64,000 bases of DNA. Source: JAICMB01 sp035295125. GTDB lineage: Bacteria; Acidobacteriota; Terriglobia; Bryobacterales; Bryobacteraceae. The notes below the pieces were generated by a model. That model made no database searches, had not been told where the DNA came from, and saw only the letters and a list, made by a program, of their open reading frames with translations. The DNA lies in the NCBI GenBank assembly GCA_035295125.1, contig DATGJP010000080.1, positions 186,001 to 250,000 of the forward strand. Reading direction: 5' to 3'. Positions 41,523 through 50,702 of this stretch are shown piece by piece (position 1 is the stretch's first letter; each line of letters begins with the position of its first letter). Made by a program: the position numbers and the translations under genes.

Positions 41523-41631
41523 CCGCGCGCCGTGCGCCTTTACTCCACGTGCGGGCGCACATAACCTCTAGTGCGACGCATCTCGCGAAAACCTGGAGGC
41601 GTGGAAAGGTGGCCGACCTGTCCAGGCGTCG

Positions 41632-42630
41632 TCACGACGCGTGAGACTGGGAGAACTGGGCCGCATCCAACTCCAGGCATCCTAAAGTGAACGCAAACGG
41701 GAACGGCCCGGGCTCGCTCGTTCGATAAAGCCCATCAAAGAACACGAAGGCTCGGTCGCGATCCTGATCGTCGAACACCAGCGAAGGCTTCCATGGCCCG
41801 GAGTGCCAACCGCGGTCTTCCGCGGTCATGATCTGCACAGGCTCCCCCCATTCCGCCAGCTTATCCGATGGCTTTTCAGCGCGACACCACCACAGTCCAG
41901 TCTCCGGCGGTGGTGCGCCATCCTTGACCGAGACCCGTGCAAATACCGCATCGAAGCCGCCAGCCCGCTCCCGAACGCAAAAATCAAACATCTTCATTTC
42001 GGGCGGCGCGAAGACAGAATGCTTGCTCCAGCCTGCGCGGCCGTCCTCGCTTTCGGCGTATCCGTGGACGAGGTAATTCTCCTGGTTCGACCCCGCAACG
42101 TACCACAGTTTCCACTTCCCATCGTGGTAACTGAGATTCGGCTCGTAAACGCTTCCCCGTTCCCAGTCCTCATTAGGGACAAATACCGGTTCGCGCTGGT
42201 CCACCCAGTTCTCACCGTCAAACTCGAGAAAGCCGATCGTATACGGCCCGCCCAGGTTCTCCGCCGCACCGGCGTAGTAGATCCGTTCGATCCATTCGCG
42301 TTTGTGGGGATCCCACCCTTTCGCATAAGACGGGCAGTGGCGGCCGCCCTGACCATCCCAAGGCGCGCTCGCGGTTCGGCCTGCCAGGGGCAACATCCGC
42401 CCCTCTGCATCACGGGTTGGCGTCCACCCCGTCGCCGAAAGCCGTGCCCCCGGGACGAGCGACGCGCTGTAGATTTCCGTCGGACCGTATCCGGCGGCCT
42501 GGCCCGCGAGGTACATCCACCACCGGCCCGCGCGCTGCACAACGCTCGAGTCAAGCAATTCGGCTCCATTTGAACCTGTCGCCGGGTCGCCGGGATCGAA
42601 AATCTTCGTTTCAGTTCGCAAAAGACTCAA
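41632..42630 (-). CDS. Five-bladed beta-propeller glycosidase-like protein
   Basis: The 332-residue protein has repeated blade-like segments with acidic residues: FDPGDPATGSNGAELLDSSVV, WWMYLAGQAAGYGPTEIY, VYEPNLSYHDGKWKLWYVAG and SGPWKPSLVFDDQDRDRAFVFFDG. This is the plan of GH43/GH32/GH130-like propellers. There is no signal peptide, so it would act in the cytoplasm unless secreted otherwise. The family assignment is by fold pattern and is tentative. A gcgtcg-tca-cgacgc hairpin overlaps its stop codon. Confidence 0.6.
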   Translation of the reverse strand: MSLLRTETKIFDPGDPATGSNGAELLDSSVVQRAGRWWMYLAGQAAGYGPTEIYSASLVPGARLSATGWTPTRDAEGRMLPLAGRTASAPWDGQGGRHCPSYAKGWDPHKREWIERIYYAGAAENLGGPYTIGFLEFDGENWVDQREPVFVPNEDWERGSVYEPNLSYHDGKWKLWYVAGSNQENYLVHGYAESEDGRAGWSKHSVFAPPEMKMFDFCVRERAGGFDAVFARVSVKDGAPPPETGLWWCRAEKPSDKLAEWGEPVQIMTAEDRGWHSGPWKPSLVFDDQDRDRAFVFFDGLYRTSEPGPFPFAFTLGCLELDAAQFSQSHAS

Positions 42631-42684
42631 CCTTAAATAGAATAGGAGATCCGTCTACGCCACGCAGACAATAGTTTAAAGCCA

Positions 42685-45357
42685 ATGTTGCGCGTCTTCG
42701 CAAAGAGAGAACGACAGCCGACCGGCTACGAGAGGATCTTCCTCTCGCGCTACGACCAGATCTTCGCGTGGGCACGGCAATTGACCAAAGGTAATGAGGC
42801 GGAAGCCGAAGACCTGGTTCAGGACGCATTCATCGATTTCATCCACTCACGGCCGGATTTAAGCGCCGTCCGCAATCTCGATGCATTTCTTTACACGATT
42901 ATCCGCAACATCCATCGCTCGCAGCTTCAGAAACACCTCCGGCGGAGAGATCTGCTCCTGACGGCTGTCGATTACGACTCAGCGGAGCTGGGTTTGCGGG
43001 CGGCCGGCCAGGCGCGCATGGTGGAAATCCGGGAGCAGCTTCACCGTGTCTGTCAATTCGCGTGCGACCGAAAGCGGAGTTCCAAGGCCGGCAGCCTTCT
43101 GATCCTGCGCTTCTTTCATAGTTACTATCCATCGGAAATTGCCGCCATCGCGCGCTGGGATCGCGCCACGGTGGACGCTCGATTAGGACTGGTGCGCCGG
43201 GAAGCGCGGGCTTATGTCGAAGGCCCCGACAGGTTGCGCTCCATCGACTCGCCAAGTCGTCCAAGCGCGGTTCCCGAACCCGTCGCCTTCGAAAGCGAAG
43301 CCATCCTTGGCGAGCTGAAAACCCGCATTTTCCTTGCGGCGGAGGGTGCTTGCTTATCTGATTCGCGTATCCGTGCGCTTTACGACAACAGGAAAATGGA
43401 GTCGCCCGACCGCGGTTTCCTTTCGCACCTGGTCAGTTGCCCGCGGTGTCTCGATGTCGTAAACGGGGTGCTGGGCCTCGATAACAGTTCGCAGCGGGGT
43501 TTTGGCGAATCGGATGGTCCCAAACCCGTTCCACGAGGCAAGCCCAGTAACCGGCGGGCCAACATCGCCAAATGGAAACGCAGCGCTACGGGCATTCTGG
43601 AGCATTACCCCCGCCAACTGACCGTCGTGGTAAACGGATCCGAGTTGGCCTGGCAAACGATCGCCTCCGACCATAACGAGTTCTCGGTACGGCTGCCGCA
43701 GGATGAGCCAGTGGACTTCATCGAAGTGTTCAGCGAGCAGGAGATTCGTCTGCTATCGCTCGCGGTTCCCGATCAACCGGCGGGGGTCAATTCGGAGTTC
43801 CGGAACCAGGTTTTCCTGAGTGATAACCGCAGCCTCGAACTTGTACTTCGATTCGACACGCTCGGGCAGGAAGTTCACGTCTGTTATCGAGAACAGGCCA
43901 GGAATGAAGCCGTGGCTCCGGTCCGCGATCCGCTATCGCCGGCGGCCGTGCGTCCGCGCTGGCGCTTCGCATTCCGGCCGCAACTCGCGTTTTTGGCCAT
44001 CCCTCTTTTGATTGCCGCCGCCCTGTTCCTTACACCCAATCGCGAAACATCCGCATCCGCGGCAGTGCTGCTCATGAAAACTCAGGCTTCGGAGCGCACA
44101 GCCGCGGCACAAACAGGCCGAGTGGTGCACCGCTCGCTGCGGCTGGAAGAGCGGCCCCGCGGACGAGCGGAAGTATTGAACCGCCGCCGTGTCGAAATCT
44201 GGAAGGATGGCCATAACAATGCCGCCACTCGACGTCTCTACGATGAGCGAGGCGCCTTGCTGGCCGTTTCCGATGAATCCAATACCATACGGCCGACGTC
44301 AGGCGCCGACGTGTGGAAGTATGAGCCCTCGGCTGAGAACTTCGAACTCCTGGCCGGCGATTTGTCGGACGTCAAAGTCTCAGCGAATAGCGATTCCGTG
44401 GAGCTCGATACGCCCTTCGCTGGGGTGACCATCGAGAAAGCGAGCTGGCACACATCGGCAGGCTTCGTCGTATTGGGAGAACGTGAATACCTGTTCACGG
44501 AGACTGCGTTCGAGCTGATCCGGCCCGAGAACTCGCCGCTGGCCGAGCCAGTGCCGATGACTGAAAATCATGTGGATACGTCGAGTCTGCCAACGCCGGG
44601 CACCGCGACACCGCCGTCCGCCAAGCCACATCTGGAAGACGTCGAGTTGGAATGCCGTTATGAACTTCACCGCCTGGGGAGCGACGTAGGGGCGCCGATC
44701 GGCGTCCGACGCGAGGATTCTCCGGTACCCAGTGTTGTGGTCTCGGGCGTCGTTCCCTCCGAACAGCGACGGCGTGAAATTCAGAACGCGCTGGCCTCTC
44801 TGGGAAGCGTTCGCTTCGAACTGAAGACCGAGGATGAATTAGTGCTCGAGGCGCCCCCTCCGGCCCAGAGCAGCACGGAGATCAGGATGGCGTCCGCGCG
44901 CAGCCCGATCGAAAAGCAGTTGCTGGAGTTTTTCAAACACCCGGCCGACGTGGAACGCTTCACTCGCGACATTCTGACCTCGAACGAGGAACTGATGGCC
45001 CATGCCTGGGCGTTGCACCGACTGTCGGATCGATACCCATCTCAGTCCCTTGCCTCTCTCAATCCGGATTCGCAACATAAGCTTCAAGAGATGATCGCCG
45101 ATCATCGACGCGACGTCAGGCGGGCACTCGGTGAATTGTCGGCGCGAATCGAACCCGTGCTGCATGTGTTCGCGGAACCGGAACCGGCGCCTGAAACGTC
45201 GCAACCACTTTTTGAGAGCGCGCAACGGGTGGAGCAGTACGTCATCGCGCTGGTGTCCGGTTCAGGACCCAAGGGCGCAGTGGCCCAGGAACATCCCGAA
45301 GTCGCTGCCCGCGAGTTGCTCGCCGCGATCCAGATTACTGCGATTTCCGCGAAGTAA
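42685..45357 (+). CDS. ECF-like sigma factor fused to a zinc-finger anti-sigma-like, membrane-spanning protein
   Basis: The 890-residue protein begins with sigma region 2 (about 20-95: FAWARQLTKGNEAEAEDLVQDAF, LDAFLYTIIRNIHRSQ) and a region-4-like helix-turn-helix (about 140-175: RFFHSYYPSEIAAIARW). H248-x3-C252-x2-C255 (HLVSCPRC) matches the zinc-binding motif of ZAS anti-sigma factors. One transmembrane helix lies at about 434-450 (LAFLAIPLLIAAALFL), followed by a periplasmic part of about 430 residues with no recognised domain except a short BON-like stretch (VVSGVVPSEQRRREIQNAL). It may be a self-contained, membrane-tethered transcription switch. It overlaps the RidA-like gene by 23 bases, tail to tail. 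Confidence 0.8.
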   Translation: MLRVFAKRERQPTGYERIFLSRYDQIFAWARQLTKGNEAEAEDLVQDAFIDFIHSRPDLSAVRNLDAFLYTIIRNIHRSQLQKHLRRRDLLLTAVDYDSAELGLRAAGQARMVEIREQLHRVCQFACDRKRSSKAGSLLILRFFHSYYPSEIAAIARWDRATVDARLGLVRREARAYVEGPDRLRSIDSPSRPSAVPEPVAFESEAILGELKTRIFLAAEGACLSDSRIRALYDNRKMESPDRGFLSHLVSCPRCLDVVNGVLGLDNSSQRGFGESDGPKPVPRGKPSNRRANIAKWKRSATGILEHYPRQLTVVVNGSELAWQTIASDHNEFSVRLPQDEPVDFIEVFSEQEIRLLSLAVPDQPAGVNSEFRNQVFLSDNRSLELVLRFDTLGQEVHVCYREQARNEAVAPVRDPLSPAAVRPRWRFAFRPQLAFLAIPLLIAAALFLTPNRETSASAAVLLMKTQASERTAAAQTGRVVHRSLRLEERPRGRAEVLNRRRVEIWKDGHNNAATRRLYDERGALLAVSDESNTIRPTSGADVWKYEPSAENFELLAGDLSDVKVSANSDSVELDTPFAGVTIEKASWHTSAGFVVLGEREYLFTETAFELIRPENSPLAEPVPMTENHVDTSSLPTPGTATPPSAKPHLEDVELECRYELHRLGSDVGAPIGVRREDSPVPSVVVSGVVPSEQRRREIQNALASLGSVRFELKTEDELVLEAPPPAQSSTEIRMASARSPIEKQLLEFFKHPADVERFTRDILTSNEELMAHAWALHRLSDRYPSQSLASLNPDSQHKLQEMIADHRRDVRRALGELSARIEPVLHVFAEPEPAPETSQPLFESAQRVEQYVIALVSGSGPKGAVAQEHPEVAARELLAAIQITAISAK

Positions 45358-45790
45358 CGGAGATTTCGATATGCGCGGTCGCGGAAGGCAGTTTGGCAAC
45401 GCCGACGGTGGTCCGTGACGGCCGCGGCTCTTTAAACACAGACGAGTAGACCGCGTTCATGCGCTGAAACAGGGTCATGTCCGTCATGTAGATCTGCACG
45501 GAGACAACGTCCTCGTAGCTCATGCCGGCGGCTTTCAGTATGATTCCGATGTTGTCGAGGCACGTCTTCACCTCGGCCTCGAACTCGTCCGGGATCTTCC
45601 GGGTCTTCAAATCGCCCCCAACCTGTCCCGAGACGTACAATGTACCGTCAACCAGAATCGCGGGACTGAACGGAAGCGCCGTCGCTCCCTGGCGCCCGAA
45701 CTCGGGCGGCGAGATGGCTTTCTTATCGGCCCAGGCCGGCGCCGAACACAACGCCAGCGCACAAATCAGCAGCAGTTTGGGTTTTTGCAT
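45335..45790 (-). CDS. Secreted RidA/YjgF/UK114 family protein
   Basis: The 151-residue protein has a signal peptide (KPKLLLICALALCSAPAWA) followed by a complete Rid domain: VDGTLYVSGQVGGD, CLDNIGIILKAAGMSYEDVV and RPSRTTVGVAKLP, where the Arg corresponds to the substrate-binding Arg of imine deaminases. Cytoplasmic RidA hydrolyses reactive enamines; export is unusual and suggests a periplasmic role. The start at 45790 gives the better signal peptide. Confidence 0.87.
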   Translation of the reverse strand: MQKPKLLLICALALCSAPAWADKKAISPPEFGRQGATALPFSPAILVDGTLYVSGQVGGDLKTRKIPDEFEAEVKTCLDNIGIILKAAGMSYEDVVSVQIYMTDMTLFQRMNAVYSSVFKEPRPSRTTVGVAKLPSATAHIEISVTSRKSQ

Positions 45791-45854
45791 CAGGCCCACT
45801 CTATCAATGAACGAGTCAGGATGCTAGATGGGGCTGACTGGTGAAGACTAAGAC

Positions 45855-47144
45855 ATGAATCTGTGCATGAAGCTTCTCCTGTGCCTCTCCGTTTCACTGG
45901 TCCTATTCGCAAACGACACTATTATCCACGCAGGGCGCTTGATCGACGTTCAGACCCGGCAGGTCAAAACCAAAGCCTCAATCGTGATCCACGACGGCCG
46001 GGTGCTTCGCATCGAGGACGGGTTTGCGGCGCCGCCGGGCTTGGACGTGATCGATCTCGCCGATTACACCGTCCTGCCGGGGCTGATCGATTGTCATAAA
46101 CACATTTCGATGCGGCCCGGCAGCCCCAACCGGTTTGAGGACCTGGTTACTCAGACGGTCGCCGACGAGACGGTCGCGGCGGTGTTGAATGCCAGGGCGA
46201 TTCTGGACGCGGGCTTCACTAGCTTCCGGAATGTGGGCAGCCGCGGCGATGTTGACCTTGCGATCAAGCGTGCAATCGAGAAGGGTCTCATTCCTGGACC
46301 GCGGATGTGGGTTTCCGGTGCCCCGCTGAGCCCGACCGGCGGGCATGGCGACCCCAGTAATGGGCTCGCGCCTGGAATCACCGATGCGGACTGGGGAGAT
46401 TCGATCGTCAACGGACCCGCCGACGCGCGCCGTGTCGTGCGCGAGCACCGCAAGCGCGGCGACAACGTGATCAAGCTGATGCCTAGCGGCGGCGTCGGCA
46501 GTGTGGGAGACGACCCTACCCTCCAGTTGATGGCCAACGACGAGATGGCGTCGGCTATCGAGACAGCGCATGCCCTGGGGATGCGCGTCTGTGCCCACGC
46601 TCACGGTAAGCAGGCCATCGACAACGCCGCCCGCCTGGGCGTCGATTCCATCGAACACGGCACGTATGCCGATGCGGAGTCGTTCGCCCTGATGAAGCAG
46701 CACGGCACCTGCTTTGTTCCCACGGTCTACGTTTCCCGCATGCTGTTCGAGATAGCGCAGGCTCATCCCGAGAGCCTGCCGCCTCACATCGTGAAGAAGA
46801 TTCAGGAAGTCGGCCCCGTGACCGCCGGCATGTTCCGTCTCGCACTCAAGTCCGGAGTGAAGATCGCCTTCGGGACCGACACGGGTGCGGCGTTTCGCAC
46901 GGGCGGCGCAGCAAAGGAATTGACCGAGATGGTGCGGTTGGGCATGGATCCCATGGACGCCCTGGTTTCGGCAACCCGCACGGCGGCGGAGTTGATCGGA
47001 GATGAGCGCAACATTGGCGCAATCGCTCCCGGCTTCTACGCCGACATCGTCGCGGTGCATGGCGACCCGCTCACCAACATCCGCGAGATGGAGAGCGTCA
47101 AGTTCGTGATGAAGGGCGGCATCGTCTATTTGAAACAATTTTGA
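45855..47144 (+). CDS. Secreted metal-dependent amidohydrolase (imidazolonepropionase/prolidase-like)
   Basis: The 429-residue protein has a signal peptide (LLLCLSVSLVLFA) and all amidohydrolase motifs: LPGLIDCHKH (HxH), the likely carboxylated Lys in VIKLMPSGG, VCAHAHGKQA and SIEHGTY (His ligands) and AFGTDTG (catalytic Asp). Similar proteins from soil bacteria hydrolyse peptides such as Xaa-Pro/Arg dipeptides or organophosphates. It precedes the TonB receptor operon on the same strand by 99 bases and may contribute to the same peptide-use pathway. Confidence 0.88.
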   Translation: MNLCMKLLLCLSVSLVLFANDTIIHAGRLIDVQTRQVKTKASIVIHDGRVLRIEDGFAAPPGLDVIDLADYTVLPGLIDCHKHISMRPGSPNRFEDLVTQTVADETVAAVLNARAILDAGFTSFRNVGSRGDVDLAIKRAIEKGLIPGPRMWVSGAPLSPTGGHGDPSNGLAPGITDADWGDSIVNGPADARRVVREHRKRGDNVIKLMPSGGVGSVGDDPTLQLMANDEMASAIETAHALGMRVCAHAHGKQAIDNAARLGVDSIEHGTYADAESFALMKQHGTCFVPTVYVSRMLFEIAQAHPESLPPHIVKKIQEVGPVTAGMFRLALKSGVKIAFGTDTGAAFRTGGAAKELTEMVRLGMDPMDALVSATRTAAELIGDERNIGAIAPGFYADIVAVHGDPLTNIREMESVKFVMKGGIVYLKQF

Positions 47145-47243
47145 AACCGGCGTAGTAGATCGATGCGTCCCGCGCAGACACTCTAGAAAACGGGCGCCGC
47201 CGCGTACCAGCAGGCAATGGAGCCTTGTTATCGGGGAGGGTCT

Positions 47244-50200
47244 ATGAGAATGGCGGTTCAGTCGAAAACTCTGTCGTCACTGGCCGTCGGACTGCTACTT
47301 GCGGCCGGGATCCACGCGCAGACGGCGTCAACCGGAGCGCTCAGCGGAGTGGTGAGCGATCCCAGCGGCGCGGTGGTTCCCAACGCGGAAGCCAAAGTTA
47401 CGAGCATGTCCACAGGGGAAACCCGCGTCACGCACACGCGCTCGGACGGAACCTTCATTGTCCCCTTGTTGCCAGCCGGGGACTTTCGCATCACCGTAAC
47501 GGCCGAAGGCTTCGACACCGCGGTCCGGACCGGAGTGCGAGTGAACGTGGCGGAGACTACGCGCCTCAACGTGGAGCTCTCTGTGCGCACCGTCACCGGC
47601 ACGGTCGAGGTCAGTGCTTCGAGCGAACTGGCGCAGACCGAAACCAGCGCCCTGGGCCGCGTCGCGAATGAGAAGACCGTTGAGGAACTGCCGCTAGTGA
47701 CCCGTAATTACACGCAGATCGTTGGGCTGTCATCCGGCATCGCGCAGGAGGTGACCAATGCGGCCGACCTCGGACGAGGAAGCGGTGGACTGGGCGGCAC
47801 CGCAAGTGGCATCTTCGTGCACGGACAGCGCTCCTACGACAACAACTTTCAGATGAATGGCCTTCAGATTAACGACGCCTACGCGCAGGGCAGCCTCAGC
47901 GGCGGCGTAGCCGTGCCCAATCCTGATACGATCCTCGAGTTCAAGGTACAGACGGGTTTGTACGACGCCGCCTTCGGACGCAACGCGGGCGCCAACGTGA
48001 ACGTCATCACGCGGGGCGGCTCTAACGATTTTCACGGCAGCCTGTTCGAATTCTTCCGCAACACCGACCTCAACGCCAACAACTTTTTCAGCAATCGAGC
48101 AGGGCAGCCGCGCCCGGTGCTCAATCAAAATCAGTTCGGAGGCACGTTGGGCGGGCCGATTGTCAGAAATCGGCTCCTGTTTTTCGGCTCCTACCAGGGA
48201 ACACGCCAGGTGAATGGCGTTTCGAGCGTCACAACGGTGGCGGGTCCGCCGCTCACCAACGACCGCTCGGCGGCAGCGCTCGGCAGTCTTTTCGCGGGCC
48301 AGCGCGGCGCACAACAAAACGCTTTCGGCGGTCTCGGACCTGCCATTGCCGCGGATGGATCGAACATCAATCCCGTGGCTTTGAAGCTGTTTCAATTGAA
48401 ATTGCCGAACGGCGGCTACCTGATTCCGACGCCGCAGATTATTAATCCTGCCGCGCCGTTCGCGAGCCGTGGCTTCTCCACCTTCAGCATTCCCTCGCGC
48501 TTCAATGAGGACCAATATCTCGCCGATGGCGACTATATTGTGAATTCCAGTCAGAAGATCACGGGGCGTTTCTTCGAGGCCGGAAGCGATCAAACAGTGC
48601 AGTTCCCGGCCGCCAATGTACCCGGCTTCCCTAACAGTTCAGGAAACCTGTTCCTGGTGAGTTCGCTATCGCACTCCTGGAGCATCACGCCGAGCCTGTA
48701 TAACGAAGCAAGCCTCGGATATGATCGCACCCGCACCACCACGACGCAGCAGACTCCCTTCACGTTTTCGTCGATCGGCAGCACTGCGCCGCCGCAGAGT
48801 GACGACCTGCCGGTAATCACGATTCCGGGCTCCATCAACCTGGCTGCGGCCGCAATAGGCCAGCGCGTCCAGAACCTGATTCTCTTCGATGACTCGCTTT
48901 CCTGGACCGCGGGCCGGCATACGATTCGGATGGGTGGCGGCCTGACTCGTCTCCGGCGTAACTTCACCGGTTTCCGCCAGCCCGCGCAGCTTCAATTCCC
49001 GACCTATGCCGATCTTCTCCTAGGCCTGAACGCGCAAGGCAACGGCACAGCCGCCGGACCCGCGCCGTTCAGTAACATCATCGCCTCCGTAGACCTGACC
49101 GGCCTGTTCGATCGCGCGGCCCGGACCTGGGAAGTGAACAGCTACGTGCAGGACGACTATCGCGTGAACTCGCGCCTCACCCTGAATATCGGTTTGCGTT
49201 GGGAGCTGGCGCCGCCGTTCTCCGACGCCCTCGGCCGCGCATCGGATATTTATGTCGGCCTCTTGAATCCTAACCCTCCTTCGACGGGCACGCTGGCCGG
49301 CGTTGTCGTTGCGAGCAACTTTTCCGGCACGATCCCGGCCGGGGTCACCCGGGCCTCGAATGAGTCTACCCTGAACGGCACCGACGACAGCATGTGGGCG
49401 CCGCGGTTTGGATTCGCCTGGAAAGTGCTGCCCCACACCGATCGCATTGTCTTGCGTGGCGGCTATGGAGTCTATTATTCGCGCTACACCGGCCAGGCAC
49501 AGTCCCAGACCACCACGACGCAACCCTACGGACAATTGAGGATCGTCTCCGGTCCGGCGAACTCGGGCGCTACGCTCGCAAATCCGTTCCGCGCCCCGAT
49601 TCCGACTCCGGCGACGTATCCTGCGTTTTTCCCCTACACGTCGAGCTCAGCCGCCAGCCAGAACGCCGTAGATCCGAATCTGCGCCCCGGGTTCGTGGAG
49701 GAGTACAGTTTCAACATCCAATCCGACCTGGGACACGGGTTCCTGCTGGAGACGGGATTCGTAGGAACTCGCGGAACCCGTCTTCTGCGTGTGCGCTCCG
49801 TGAACGAGGCGATGCTCGCCAGCCCATCGAATCCGATTCGCGGGGTCACCACGAATACAGTTGCTAACGTGCAAGCAAGGGTGCCGTATCAGGGATGGTC
49901 GGCGGCCAGCCTGCAGCAGGTGGAATCGGCGGGCGCCATGTGGTACAACGGCCTCGAAGTGAGCCTCACCAAGCGCTTCAGCTCGGGCCTTCAGTTCCTC
50001 GCTTCGTACACCTGGTCGAAAACCCTCGATACCGACGGCGCGAACGTCGTCCAGAATTCCGGGATCGGCAACGCGATCGGCGAACAGAACAATGATCTCC
50101 TGCGTTACGGGCCGGCCAGCTTCAGCCGTCCGCAGCGCTTCATTCTCAGCTATGTCTACGAGCTGCCTTGGCTCAAGTCGAGCCGGGGCCTGACGCGCGC

Positions 50201-50702
50201 CGCGCTCGCCGGGTGGAGCGTCGCGGGGGTCACCACATTCCAAAGCGGGCAGCCGTTGACGATCCTCGCCTCCAACACCAATAATGTTTTCGGCATCAAT
50301 TCCACTTCCGGAGATCGCGCGCAGATGGCGCCCGGCTGCACCTATGGACAGGCGGTCACTGCGGGTTCGGTCACTTCGAAGATACTCAACTACTTCAACG
50401 CATCCTGTTTTACAAAGGCTCCGGTAATCGGGAATGACGGTGTCGCCACTGGTTTTGGAAACAGCGGCGTCGGCATCCTTCGGGGGCCGGCGCAAAACAA
50501 CTTCGACATATCAGTCGGCAAGCAGTTTCCGACGTGGTCCGACAAGGTGATTCTCCACCTCAGAGGCGAGTTCTTCAACGCTTTTAATACGCCGCAATTC
50601 GCAAATCCCGATCCGACCTTCACGAACGCGACGTTTGGCCAAATCACCGGCACTTCGGTCAACCCTCGTCTGGTCCAACTCGCGTTAAAACTGAGTTTCT
50701 GA
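47244..50702 (+). CDS. Oar-like TonB-dependent receptor with N-terminal carboxypeptidase-regulatory domain
   Basis: The 1152-residue protein has a signal peptide (SLAVGLLLAAGIHAQ), a CarboxypepD_reg beta-sandwich (about 30-115: LSGVVSDPSGAVVPNAEAKV), a plug domain (about 125-240: NAGANVNVITRGGSNDFHGS) and a long beta-barrel ending LVQLALKLSF with terminal Phe. This is the acidobacterial Oar-like group, which takes up proteins, peptides or oligosaccharides. GGGAGG 5 bases before ATG 47244 fixes the start. The stop overlaps the ATG of the first S10 peptidase by one base (TGATG), linking uptake to peptide cleavage. Confidence 0.93.
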   Translation: MRMAVQSKTLSSLAVGLLLAAGIHAQTASTGALSGVVSDPSGAVVPNAEAKVTSMSTGETRVTHTRSDGTFIVPLLPAGDFRITVTAEGFDTAVRTGVRVNVAETTRLNVELSVRTVTGTVEVSASSELAQTETSALGRVANEKTVEELPLVTRNYTQIVGLSSGIAQEVTNAADLGRGSGGLGGTASGIFVHGQRSYDNNFQMNGLQINDAYAQGSLSGGVAVPNPDTILEFKVQTGLYDAAFGRNAGANVNVITRGGSNDFHGSLFEFFRNTDLNANNFFSNRAGQPRPVLNQNQFGGTLGGPIVRNRLLFFGSYQGTRQVNGVSSVTTVAGPPLTNDRSAAALGSLFAGQRGAQQNAFGGLGPAIAADGSNINPVALKLFQLKLPNGGYLIPTPQIINPAAPFASRGFSTFSIPSRFNEDQYLADGDYIVNSSQKITGRFFEAGSDQTVQFPAANVPGFPNSSGNLFLVSSLSHSWSITPSLYNEASLGYDRTRTTTTQQTPFTFSSIGSTAPPQSDDLPVITIPGSINLAAAAIGQRVQNLILFDDSLSWTAGRHTIRMGGGLTRLRRNFTGFRQPAQLQFPTYADLLLGLNAQGNGTAAGPAPFSNIIASVDLTGLFDRAARTWEVNSYVQDDYRVNSRLTLNIGLRWELAPPFSDALGRASDIYVGLLNPNPPSTGTLAGVVVASNFSGTIPAGVTRASNESTLNGTDDSMWAPRFGFAWKVLPHTDRIVLRGGYGVYYSRYTGQAQSQTTTTQPYGQLRIVSGPANSGATLANPFRAPIPTPATYPAFFPYTSSSAASQNAVDPNLRPGFVEEYSFNIQSDLGHGFLLETGFVGTRGTRLLRVRSVNEAMLASPSNPIRGVTTNTVANVQARVPYQGWSAASLQQVESAGAMWYNGLEVSLTKRFSSGLQFLASYTWSKTLDTDGANVVQNSGIGNAIGEQNNDLLRYGPASFSRPQRFILSYVYELPWLKSSRGLTRAALAGWSVAGVTTFQSGQPLTILASNTNNVFGINSTSGDRAQMAPGCTYGQAVTAGSVTSKILNYFNASCFTKAPVIGNDGVATGFGNSGVGILRGPAQNNFDISVGKQFPTWSDKVILHLRGEFFNAFNTPQFANPDPTFTNATFGQITGTSVNPRLVQLALKLSF

